Source: Dama dama (lineage: Eukaryota; Chordata; Mammalia; Artiodactyla; Cervidae). From it: 64,000 bases of DNA. The stretch spans positions 27,688,001 to 27,752,000 of the forward strand of contig NC_083697.1 of NCBI RefSeq assembly GCF_033118175.1. The letters run 5' to 3'. The position numbers and the translations under genes were made by a program. Below, one piece after another: positions 1 through 9,340 of this stretch. Position 1 is the first letter of the stretch. Each line of letters starts with the position of its first letter. The notes under the pieces were generated by a model. That model did not search any database, was not told the DNA's origin, and saw nothing but the letters and a program-made list of their open reading frames with translations.

Positions 1-77
1 GAATTTGTCCCAGACTAGCAACTACTCACATAACATTTACATTATATTTATGATTATTTACATGGAGCTTACATTGT

Positions 78-178
78 ATTAGATATTAGGTATTATAAGT
101 ATTGTATTAGGTATTATAAGCAATTAGGTATTATAAGTAATTAGAGTAACCTAGATATTAGGTATTAAAGTAATCTAG
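78..178. repeat. Short AT-rich minisatellite
   Basis: The 15-mer ATTAGGTATTATAAG occurs exactly at 85-99, 106-120 and 123-137, and a fourth, slightly changed copy lies at 157-170. Spacing is irregular (17-34 bp), so this is a decayed tandem array. The rest of 1-470 is AT-rich, and I recognise nothing else in it. Confidence 0.8.
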
Positions 179-484
179 AGATGATTTAAATTATATGGGA
201 AGGTGTGTGCAGATTATTTGTAAATACTATGCCAATTTATGTAAGAGACTTGAGCATCTCGGCATGTTGGTATCCACAGGGATCCTGGAACCAATCCCAA
301 CTGATATTGAGAGGACACTGTATTTCCTCAAAGTGATAATTCAGAAAAAATCACTCTTTAAAAAAGTCAAATTTTTAAATTATATTTTAAAAACCAAGAT
401 CCCCTAATATATTTTAAATATAATTTAATTTTTAAAAATTATTTACACATCATTCTTGAGGACTGCGACTATAATGTCACTCTT

Positions 485-1506
485 CAGTTCAGCTCAGTCA
501 TGTCCGACTCTTTGCGACCCCATGAACTGCAGCACGCCAGGCCTCCCTGTCCATCACCAACTCCCGGAGTTTACTCAAACTCATGCCCATTGAGTTGGTG
601 ATGCCATCCAGCCATCTCATCCTCTGTCATCCCCTTCTCCTCCTGCCCCCAGTCCCTCCCAGCATCAGGGTCTTTTCCAGTGAGTCAACTCTTTGCACGA
701 GGTGGCCAAAATACTGGAGTTTCAGCTTCAGCATCAGTCCTTCCAATGAACACCCAGGACTGATCTCCTTTAGGATGGACTAGTTGCATCTCCTTGCAGT
801 CCAGGGGATTCTCAAGAGTCTTCTCCAATACCATACTTCAAAAGCATCAATTTTTTGGTGCTCAGCTTTCTTCACAGCCCAACTCTCACATCCATACATG
901 ACCACTGGAAAAAGAATAGCCTTGACCAGATGGACCTTTGTTGGCAAAGTAACATCTCTGCTTTTTAACATGCTATCTAGGTTGGTCATTACTTTCCTTC
1001 CAAGGAGTAAGCGTCTTTTAATTTCATGGCTGCAATCACCATCTGCAGTGATTTTGGAGCCCCCAAAAATAAAGTCTGACACTGTTTCCACTGTTTCCCC
1101 ATCTATTTCCCATGAGGTGATGGGACCAGATGCCATGATCTTAGTTTTCTGAATGTTGAGCTTTAAGCCAACTTTTTCACTCTCCTCTTTCACTTTCATC
1201 AAGAGGCTTTTTAGTTCCTCTTCACTTTCTGCAATAAGGGTGGTATCATCTGCATATCTGAGGTTATTGATGGTTCTCCCGGCAATCTTGATTCCAGTTT
1301 GTGCTTCTTCCAGCCCAGCGTTTCTCATGATGTACTCTGCAAATAAGTTAAATAAGCAGGGTGACAATATACAGCCTTGACGTACTCCTTTTCCTATTTG
1401 GAACCAGTCTGTTGTTCCATGTCCAGTTCTAACTGTTGCTTCCTGACCTGAAAACAGGTTTCTCAAAAGGCAGGTCAGGTGGTCTGGTATGCCCATCTCT
1501 TTCAGA
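485..1506 (-). mobile_element. BovB LINE (RTE), 5'-truncated, with 14-bp target-site duplication
   Basis: The plus strand reads the reverse complement of the BovB 3' half: the typical CAGTTCAG...CAGTCATGTCCGACTC end lies at the low-coordinate side, and reverse-transcriptase coding sequence follows on the minus strand. The insertion is framed by an exact 14-bp duplication, ATAATGTCACTCTT, at 471-484 and 1507-1520, which fixes both ends. It is 1,022 bp long, so the endonuclease and most of the fingers/palm are missing. It is one of the better preserved BovB copies here. Confidence 0.95.
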
Positions 1507-1580
1507 ATAATGTCACTCTTAACTAGTATCATATTCACAAGTGGACTTCTAGCAGATATAGAAGGGATACTGAAATTCAT
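780..1580 (-). pseudogene. BovB reverse transcriptase, C-terminal part, open for 266 codons
   Basis: This is an uninterrupted minus-strand frame of 266 residues. About the first 25 residues come from host DNA upstream of the BovB 5' end (1506), so the start codon is fortuitous. The rest is RTE-type reverse transcriptase: a QGCILSPCLFNL motif at residues 69-80, the catalytic YADD at residues 109-112 (DNA 1245-1256), then the thumb/connection region with CESWAVKKAEHQ and WRRLLRIPWTARR. The frame closes at 780-782 because a conserved glutamine codon just after the TARRxN segment reads TAG. BovB-like coding sequence continues beyond it towards 485. The endonuclease and upstream RT motifs are absent, so it cannot be an active enzyme. 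The single nonsense change suggests a fairly recent insertion. Confidence 0.9.
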
Positions 1581-2545
1581 TTCAGCACATTAGCAACAGG
1601 AAAGTGATAATATGAAATTATCATTAAATGGCAACTAAAATAATATCAGATGCCCTACCCATTTAGAGTGGTGTTTTCACGACAAGGGAAAGATGAGGAT
1701 GAAATGGTTACGAGACCAACCTGTGCACCAAAAGGAAAGAAAAGGAGGAGGAAAGGATGGAAAGAAGGGTTCCTCCTTGAAGACCTAGTTCTAGATCAGA
1801 GTGGGAATCCTAGTGTCCTGTAAGTCTCACGGTTCAGCCTTATGAAGCAACCACCTGCTCCCCGCTGTTCCCCCTGGAGAAAGAGACCATGATGTTTGTC
1901 GTCCTTCCTTGCTCCTCCATTTTTACACCATCCATGTTTCTTTTGGTGACCTGCCCGTACTTGCTCCTCCCTTTTTAGACTGATCCAGGTTTCTCTCGGT
2001 GACCTGCCTTACATGTGTTTTAATTTTAGGACTCCACTGCCCATGTTACTCTTCTACCTTATATCCTAAAATTTTTAAATTAAAACACCTAGGTTGATGT
2101 TAGTTTCTGATCGAGATCACGTGAAAACAGTCAAATTTACTTTTCATTCTGAAACAGACAAAATCCATACAAAATATTTAAGTAGCAGCTTACTAGACAT
2201 AGGGCATCAGAAAATGAAGGATGATGATTCCTGAGAACTCAGAGACAAATGCAGTGAGGTCCACAGGTGTTCCAGCTCAGTGTCTTGGAGTCTTCCCAGG
2301 CTATGATGTAGGAAGGAGTCTGTACTAAGCCTTTTGCATACCTCAAGGTGAAGAGATGGATCAAAGTATCAAAGTGTAGATCAAAGTGTCTAGAGTTTTC
2401 AGGATGGATGCTGAAGAGGGGAGATCTACACACACAGAGAGAAATCCATTGCTTTGCAGATGGTACCCTTGAGCAGTCAGCAGTGCATTGATCAGTACAT
2501 ACATCTGAGGAAACTTCCTGAGGCCAGGGAATCACTGCAGAGGAC
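1521..2545. other. No recognised gene; single-copy-looking DNA
   Basis: I see no coding sequence or known repeat family here apart from the 52-bp tandem duplication at 1909-2012. The minus-strand frame at 2239-2535 has no recognisable motif and looks like chance. Confidence 0.5.
1909..2012. repeat. Two-copy 52-bp tandem duplication
   Basis: Units 1909-1960 and 1961-2012 both begin TTGCTCCTCC and both contain GGTGACCTGCC, with roughly 80% identity and two small compensating indels. The sequence is pyrimidine-rich and not a known transposon end. Confidence 0.8.
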
Positions 2546-2609
2546 TAGACCCAGGTCTCCCGCACTGCAGGTGGATTCTTTACCAGCTGAGCCAACAGGG
2601 AAGCCCAGG
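2546..2609 (-). mobile_element. Bov-tA SINE fragment (tRNA-like end only)
   Basis: Plus-strand text CAGGTGGATTCTTTACCAGC followed by GAGCCAACAGGGAAGCCC is the reverse complement of the tRNA-derived 5' head of Bov-tA. The BovB-like 3' part is missing. Confidence 0.85.
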
Positions 2610-2794
2610 GAGGACAGTGCCTGTTGCCATAAGCCAGACTGGAAAAATCTCAAGACTGGAGCAGAGTAAAAAGTTGCAGAGAGGGTCTAGCCTCAGAAAT
2701 GGGGAATAATTTGGCCTAATCTGAGCCCTCCTCCACCTCACCTAACAAATGTTAAAGGCAAGACCCAAAAAAGGATCAAGCCACTTCTAACTAA

Positions 2795-3180
2795 TTTGAC
2801 TACATCCCCGAGTCAATGTCAAAAATATTTATAAAAAAATATCCAGAATACTACAAGGTAAAACCTGCCATGTCTGGTATCCAGTCAAAGATTACCAGGC
2901 ATACAAAGAAGCAGGAAAATATGAGAAATTATAAAGAGACAAAGCAATCACTTGGAACTGACCCACAACTGGGTGACAGATATAAGAATTACAAGACAAG
3001 GATCTAAAAAAGTTATAACAGCTATATTCCATATGTCCAAAATTGAATCAGACACACTGATGTTATATTGAAAAAAAGACACAAATTGAAATTCTAGAGA
3101 TAAAACTACAATGTCTGAGATTAAAAATATCTTACTAGATGTGATGCCAGATTTTGAAGACTTTAAGTTTTCCTGCTCTG
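2795..3180 (+). mobile_element. Old L1M fragment (5'UTR/ORF1 region)
   Basis: Segments such as CATACAAAGAAGCAGGAAAA, the stretch around ATTCCATATGT, and AAACTACAATGTCTGAGAT match the remembered 5'UTR-ORF1 junction of mammalian-wide L1M elements in the sense direction. It is heavily diverged, with stops in all frames. Confidence 0.65.
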
Positions 3181-3204
3181 TTATCATAAGCTGTAATACT
3201 TTTT

Positions 3205-3355
3205 TAGACCTTAGTTTATTACTCTATAAAATGAAACTAATAAAGCTTGATTAAAGGTATTGCTGTAAAGATCAAAATGAGATGAGAATAAGATGAGTTG
3301 ATAAGTTAAAACACTTAGTATGGTGTCTGGCTCACTGTAAACATGCAATAATTTT
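3205..3355 (+). repeat. MIR SINE relic
   Basis: The order of motifs follows the MIR core and 3' part: a CTCTATAAAATGAAACTAATAA-like stretch, then GATGAGTTGATAAGTTAAAACACTTAG, then TGGTGTCTGGCTCACTGTAAACATGCAATAA. Boundaries are approximate. Confidence 0.7.
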
Positions 3356-3369
3356 GTATTTATTATGTT

Positions 3370-3560
3370 ACTCCCTTGCTTAGGTTCATTTCTGGTTCCC
3401 TAATGCTTGAGGAATCATGTCCAAACTTTTAGGCTGATATTCAGTCTATACAATCTGGCTTCAGTCTTTTGCCTAGCCTTATTTTTGAGTTAGTTAACGC
3501 AATCATATTTTAGTCAAGCTAAAAGTCACCATTCTCTTTATATATCCTATAATGCTTTTC
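3370..3560 (+). repeat. L2 LINE 3'-end fragment
   Basis: TTCATTTCTGGTTCCCTAATG, followed by a CCAAACTTTTAGGCTGATATTC-like stretch and ACAATCTGGCTTCAGTCTT, follows the L2 3' region (compare the segments at 14880-15410 and 40770-40990). Confidence 0.6.
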
Positions 3561-3573
3561 CTCACTGCTAGTT

Positions 3574-3985
3574 ACAGGCTGAATTATGTTTTCCCCAAAA
3601 TTCATATGTTGAGGTCTTAACCCCATTACCTCAAAATGAGGTCATATTTAGAAATAGGATCATTAGAGAGAGAATTAATCTAAAATGAGGTCATTAGGGT
3701 ATGCCCTCATCCAATAAGACTGTGATCTTACAAAGAAAATTTGGATACCAACATGTATGGAGGGAAGACAGCTTGAAGATGTAGGAAGAAGTCAACCATC
3801 TATAAGCCAAGGAGACAGCCCTGGAACGGAACCTTCCTTTGTGGCCCTCAGAAGGAACTAACCCTGCCGACATCTTTATCTCAGAATTCTAGTCCTCAGA
3901 GCTGTGAGAAAATAAGTTGCTATTGTTTAAGCCCCTCGGTCTGTGGTACTTTGTTACAGAAGCCTTAGCATACTAACAAACTGCC
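3574..3985 (+). mobile_element. MLT1-type LTR (ERVL-MaLR), solo
   Basis: The segment carries the recognisable MLT1 run: GGCTGAATTATG..CCCCAAAATTCATATGTTGAGG near the start, AAATGAGGTCATTAGGG in the middle, then AGCTGTGAGAAAATAAGTTG, TTGTTTAAGCCC and a GTCTGTGGTACTTTGTTACAG-like end. No internal retroviral sequence flanks it, so it is a solo LTR. A second copy lies at 62856-63172. Confidence 0.75.
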
Positions 3986-4198
3986 TTATTCACACTTCAC
4001 ACTCGGCCTGCCTCTGCACGCATATCCAAACTATGAACTCTATTTAAGATTTAGATCATTTATCAATTTCTCCATCGGAATATATTTATTTCTCCCACTA
4101 AAATGTAAACTCTTCTCAGGAACCCTATGATATAATCTATATTCTTATGGCACTTACCTGTTCTACATTTTGAATTATCATTAGCTGTGTGCCCTATT

Positions 4199-4474
4199 CG
4201 GAGAAGGCAATGGCACCCCACTCCAGTACTCTTGCCTGGAAAATCCCATGGACGGAGGAGCCTGGTAGGCTGCAATCCATGGGATCCCTGAGAGTCGGAC
4301 ACGACTGAGCGACTTCACTTTCACTTTTCACTTTCACGCATTGGAGAAGGAAATGGCAACCCACTCCAGTGTCCTTGCGTGGAGAATCCCAGGGACGGGG
4401 GAGCCTGGTGGGCTGCCGTCTGTGGGGTCACACAGAGCCAGACACGACTGTAGCAACTTAGCAGCAGCAGCGAC
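4199..4474 (+). mobile_element. Bov-A2 SINE (dimer)
   Basis: Two Bov-A units sit head to tail. The first starts GGAGAAGGCAATGGCACCCC and the second GGAGAAGGAAATGGCAACCC, joined by a TTTCACTTTTCACTTTCAC linker. The element ends in a short GCAGCAGCAG tract. An imperfect duplication, AGCTGTGTGCCCTATT at 4183-4198 versus AGCTTGTGTCCTATT at 4475-4489, marks the target site. Confidence 0.95.
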
Positions 4475-4489
4475 AGCTTGTGTCCTATT

Positions 4490-7077
4490 GATCCAATTGA
4501 ACTGACATTTTCTGCAGAGTGGAATCTTTCTGATTCATTCTTACATTTCCCATGGAACCTAACAGTTCCAGTATAAGGCAGGAATCCATTAAGATACTCT
4601 GGATGAGTTAAAGCACAAGTCGTATGTCAAAAGACAAGTCACATAGGTATGTAACTATGTGTGTGCACATTGTATAATTTTAAATTGTGTCTCTCTTACC
4701 ATAGAGTAAACTCTATGCACACAGGGGAACTTATCTTCTAATGAAAGTTGCTCATTCAGCTTTCAGAAAGACCCGTACTATTCGCAAGCAGTAATGGTTT
4801 GGTTTCCTGAATACATTAGGCAAAATAACACATTTTTCTAACAACTTCAAAGGGAAGAATAATTAGCAATTTTGTAATTTTTGGTCCAGCAGTAGTTCTC
4901 TTTTCAGGACTAATAACTTTAGGCATAACATCTGCTTTCAGACAGTAATCCTGCCATTTCAGTCAAGAGGATCATTCTGAAGCCTTCTCTAATGCAAACA
5001 TTTTCTCTCTTTTCTCAAAGCCTTTGTATTTTGGTTCAACACCTCAGATATCACCACCACCTCCATATCAACACAGTGACATACATTACCTTTTGTTTTC
5101 TTTACCTCTAGAGCTAATTTAGTTATATTCCTTCTCTCCTAAATCAACAAAGGCAATAGAAACAATTCTTATTTGCTTTACGTAATGAAAAACTTAAGAG
5201 AACAGGAAGAAAGGTTTTAAAAGATTTACCTTGAATCAGCTATTCTATGAAAGCTTTCTTTACTTGACACATGTAGAGTTCTTGCCTTCATACTTCCTGC
5301 CTTGTTCCTCTGTGGGGACACAATAATTCAAATGTAACATTTTATAACAGGCAGTTTTTTACCATGTTTCAACTCCCCTTACTAAACTCTAAGCCCAATA
5401 ATTATAAGAAAAATGTCTCGTAAATTTTTTGTATGTGTCTCCATTATATAGCATGCCTGACACATAATAAGCTCTCTTCATGTAGAAGTGTGCTGGCAAC
5501 TCGGACAAAAAGAATTCAATAGAGAAGTCAGGATGCTGTGGGATTTACTATTTATTATTACCATTTCTCCTTTTTCTCTTTCTTCTTATTATTACAATTG
5601 CTACTACCTCTATTCACCATTGTTGTTTGTCCTTGTATTTTGTTCTTTAGTTTTATTTTTGTTCTTTAGTGACAGTGACAGCTGCTGCTGCTTCATCTTT
5701 TATTATTATTGTTATATTTTGCTGCTATTATTAGTATTGTTACTATTCCCTATAAGGAAATCCAAATTCAAGTTCACAAAAGATTTTTTTAAATATAAGT
5801 AACACCAATGTACTCAGTGTAAGATATTAGAAAGTAAAAGATTTATTTTTATAAAATCCATGGTCCCCTAACTCTCAATGAATTCTCACCAGAGCTCCTT
5901 GCCCTTTCACCATGATTATTTGGCTTTCAGGTAAAGGCATTTCCTCGCAGTTCACCCAGACCTCAGCTGTCTCGAGAAGTGGTTTCTCACTTTCTAATTT
6001 GTAGCCTGTGGTCTTATTGACACTTATGGGAGTTGCAATCGGCAAGTAAAGAGTCCCCAAGGGGGTTAAAAATGTAGGAACACCCTTCTCTGTATAATTG
6101 AATACTCTGCATCTCAGAATATTTTATGGCTATTTACAGTTATAAATTAGTGCCCTCTCCAACATAATTGGGCCTCTGAAAAGAAAGATACTGTCATCAC
6201 TGAGAGTTACTGGGTGTAGGACCTGGGGAGCATGAACCTAGAGTCTAGCAGTTCCAAAGGATTGGGTAATGTGTTTGAGACTAAATATATGGCTTAATTG
6301 TGCACAGGGAAATATTAATTCCTAACAGAGGAAATAGTCCAAACAGGATTTAAGCATAAGCAGGTAAGTTCTAGGCAAAATCCAAAAGGGTAGGGTAAAC
6401 ATTGAATGAAGGCCTAAACAGCAAGATATGAGTGGACTCTCGTGGCAAAGATGGATTGGAGGCACAATAAATACAGAATATGGTATAATTCTGGATATTA
6501 GTTATAAGAAATTAATAATGGAAAGGCATAAGCTCAGAGACTGGCAACTGTTACATCCAATTAAAGTAGGACCAGCCATAAAATACTGCTGTTGATGATA
6601 AAGTTGCTACTGAGGTAAAGCTTCCTTAATTTCTCCTCGTTTCCCTTATTTGAGTTACCATTACTCAAGATGAGAATCTAATACATAGGTTGATCTTAGG
6701 CTGATACAAACTCAGGAAATGTGGATATTAGCTGCTGGAGTAAAATGAATACAGAAAAAAATCAAGATTTGACTCAGGCTTATCAACTCCCTTTTGAGAG
6801 AGCCTCAATTTGCCCAGATTCACTTTATTGAGGCAATGCATTTATCACTATTAGCTGTGAGTGTGGACCATTAGGAGGTACAACTACACACTTTTCCAGA
6901 GAATCATCTTTGGCTGGCAGGAACTATCTCACTAGAAGGTACCTGAGAACTTCAGCTCCCCCTAAAGAGGAGGAGATACAACAGCCACCGACTAGCCAAC
7001 ATGGGGATGCCAAGCTGTAGCATCCAGGACACTTACTTCAGGACACAAAGGGATACTTCCTACGGTGTCTCTACCCA
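4490..7077. other. No recognised gene or repeat over about 2.6 kb
   Basis: I see AT-rich, single-copy-looking DNA. A T-rich, TTATTATTATT-containing tract spans about 5545-5750. The frame across it (5488-5802) encodes only a low-complexity Leu/Phe/Tyr/Ser-rich string and is not credible as a gene. Confidence 0.5.
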
Positions 7078-7390
7078 TCTTTTCAGTCAGGGTAATGCTG
7101 GCTTCATAAATGAGTTTGTAATTATTCCCACTGCTTTAATTTTTTTGGAAGCATTTGTGAAAAATTGGTATTAATTCTTCTTTAAACGTTTGGTAAAATT
7201 CACCAGTGAAACTATCTGACCTGAACTCTTCTGTGTTTTAGATTACTAAATCAATCTCCTTCCTTGTACATCAGTTATCTTCAGACTTTCAACTTTGTTC
7301 ATGATTCAGGCTTGGTAGGTTTTATGTTTCTAGGAAAGTATCCACTTCCTCTATGATACCCAGTTTGTTGGCATATAATTATTTATAGAA
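7078..7390 (-). mobile_element. L1 ORF2 fragment, first half of a split copy
   Basis: The plus strand carries GGGTAATGCTGGCTTCATAA, then TTGGTATTAATTCTTCTTTAA, then TTCATGATTCAGGCTTGGTAGG, which is the antisense of the L1 ORF2 reverse-transcriptase region. The copy is diverged and non-coding. It stops where BovB sequence begins and resumes at about 7698. Confidence 0.85.
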
Positions 7391-7697
7391 GGTTTTGTTG
7401 TTTAGTCACTAAGTCGTGTCCAACTCTCTGCACCCCCATGGACTGCAGCATCCCAGGCTTTCTGTCCTTCAGTATCTCCTGGAGTTTGCTCTAACTTGTG
7501 TCCATTGAGTCTATGATGCTATCCAAACAGCTCATCCTCTGTTGCCCTCTTCTCCTCCTGCCCTCAATCTTTCCCAGTATCAGGGTCTTTTCCAGCGTGT
7601 TGGCTCTTCACATCAGGTGGCCAAAGTATTGGAGTTTCAGCTTCAGCATCAGTCCTTCCAATGAATATTCAAGGTTGATTTCCTTTAGGATTGATTG
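7391..7697 (-). mobile_element. BovB LINE 3' end, inserted into L1
   Basis: GTTGTTTAGTCACTAAGTCG at the low end is the BovB 3' terminus in antisense. The body (CCAAAGTATTGGAGTTTCAG, TCAGTCCTTCCAATGAATAT) matches the other copies. About 300 bp are retained. Both junctions carry GGTTT (7391-7395 and 7697-7701), which may be a short duplication or microhomology. Confidence 0.9.
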
Positions 7698-7845
7698 GTT
7701 TGATTCCTTTTATTTCTGTGGCATAAGTTGTAATATTTCTTCTTTCATCTTTTATTTTATTTATTTTATTTATTTTATTTATTTTATTTTATTTATTTGA
7801 GTATTCTCCCTTTTTTCTTTGTTAATCTAGCAAAAAGTTTGTCAG
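7698..7845 (-). mobile_element. L1 ORF2 fragment, second half of the split copy
   Basis: TTTGATTCCTTTTATTTCTG followed by TGGCATAAGTTGTAATATTTC continues the L1 sequence broken at 7390. After a pentanucleotide expansion it resumes with TATTTGAGTATTCTCCC and TAGCAAAAAGTTTGTCAG. Confidence 0.85.
7748..7798. repeat. (TTTTA)/(TTTA) microsatellite
   Basis: About 50 bp alternate TTTTA and TTTA. The normal L1 sequence has a single TTTTATTTATTTGAG at this position, so the array expanded from a seed inside L1. Confidence 0.9.
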
Positions 7846-8379
7846 TTAAAACGGTAAGGAGGAGACGCCCAGCCATTATCCCATTGGATGCCACCGCGTG
7901 ATGTAGTATGGCTCTTCCCTCCCCTGCAGGGTGCCTGTGTCAAAAGATTATGCACAAGCTAGTTTTTCTTTTCTGAGAAAATTATTTTGCTACTGCAAAA
8001 AAAATAATGATACTCTTCCATTGGAAAGATTTTATACCTACATAGTTGGAAAAAAAGTTAGAAAATTATTCTTTTTTCTTATCATTTTAGCAAAGACTTT
8101 TCAGAATATTCATCTTAAGTACCTCTCTTTCTAAGACAAATTATAATAACACAAATAAAGAATAAATAATAGCATAGACAAGGAAAAATAAAGAAGGACA
8201 AACTATATTTATTAGGCTAATTCTAGTTAAAGTTACTCTAATAATTTTCCTGAAATCATTCTATCCCATTTCATATTATGCTGCCTTAATTTAATGGAAA
8301 AATGAGTTCATCATAAACTCTTACTGTTAATAAAGAAAACAGATGAATAGATTTCAACTCCTTTAAAAATATATATTTT
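7846..8379. other. No recognised feature
   Basis: A somewhat GC-richer patch at 7855-7930 is followed by AT-rich DNA. No repeat family or coding signal is recognised. Confidence 0.4.
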
Positions 8380-8495
8380 TAAGTTTAGTCACTCAATCCT
8401 GTCTGACTCTTTCCAACCCTATGGACTGTAGCCCACCAGGCTCTTCTGTCTATAGGATTTCCCAGGGAAACACTGAAGTGGGTTGCCATTTCCAT
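8380..8495 (-). mobile_element. Bov-tA SINE, 3'-end fragment
   Basis: TTTAGTCACTCAATCCTGTC, followed by ATGGACTGTAGCCCACCAGG and AGTGGGTTGCCATTTCC, is the antisense BovB-like half of Bov-tA. The tRNA head is missing, and no target duplication is visible. Confidence 0.85.
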
Positions 8496-8791
8496 GTTAA
8501 TTGATAGTTAAATTCAATGATGTCTCTATGCTGGACTAAATGGATGCAGAGGAGGGTGGAAAATGGAGCCCAGAATTCAGAAATGAATTATTATTTCACA
8601 GAGATCTTAAAGAGATATTTTTTCCAAAATAGTACATAATAAATGAATGAGCTACTGTATATGGCGGGCAATATTTCCATATCTTTATTTCATTAGAAAA
8701 TAATTATCTTAAATAATTTTTAATGGAAATAAATTCCATATTTTATCAAGGAAAGGTAGAATGGAAAACTCAGTGGAAAATCTGAAAGATA

Positions 8792-9340
8792 CTAGTTCAG
8801 TTATCTATTGCTGGCTATAGATTACCCCCAAATTTATCCCAAATGACCCCAAAACGTAACAAATTTAAAAACATGAATTCTCTCTGTGAATCAAGAATCT
8901 TACCATGGGGTAGTTGGGTGTTTGTGACTTAGTCTCCCGGGAGTCTACAATCAAGGTGTTTTCTGGAGCTGCAGTTATCTCAGGACTCAACTGGAAGGAA
9001 ATCCACTTTGAAGTCCCCCCAGGGGGCTGTTCACTGGTCTCAGGTCTTTGCTAGGTGAAGTCTGGAAATATCAACTCCTTGCCATGTGACTTTCTCAGTG
9101 GGGCTTCTCATATCATGTCAGCTAGTTCCCCCCAGAGTACAGATTCTGAGAGAAAGATCCCACAATGGAAGCCACAATTTTTTTAAAACTTGATCTTTGA
9201 ATTGACATCCCATCACCTCTGCTGTATTCAGTTCATTAGAAGCAAGTAACCAAACCCAGCCTAACTTAAAGCAAAGGATTACATAAAGATATGAGAATGA
9301 GGAGTCAGGGACCACATGGCCTCACAGAGTCTGCCTTTCA
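8792..9340. repeat. Ancient LTR-like interspersed repeat (MaLR-type suspected)
   Basis: The order TTATCTATTGCTGGC..ACCCCCAAATTT, CAATCAAGGTG, GGAGCTGCAGTTATCTCAGG, CATGTGACTTTCTCAGTGGG, AATGGAAGCCACAATTTTTT, GACATCCCATCACCTCTGC and TTAGAAGCAAGTAACC resembles a widely dispersed old mammalian repeat that I associate with MaLR-type LTRs. Family and strand are left open. Confidence 0.5.

Noticed and set aside
583..783. Plus-strand frames overlapping the BovB copies (583-783, 784-1152, 1153-1380, 11876-12235, 19984-20625)
   Set aside because: They are antisense shadows of the BovB reverse transcriptase. The same strings recur at every BovB copy and have no independent motif.
4199..4474. Two adjacent GAGAAGG..CCAGT units considered as a CRISPR-like or satellite array
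   Set aside because: The architecture is the standard Bov-A2 dimer with a target duplication.
5488..5802. 104-codon frame at 5488-5802
   Set aside because: It lies on a T-rich TTATTATT tract, and the product is a low-complexity Tyr/Leu/Phe string.
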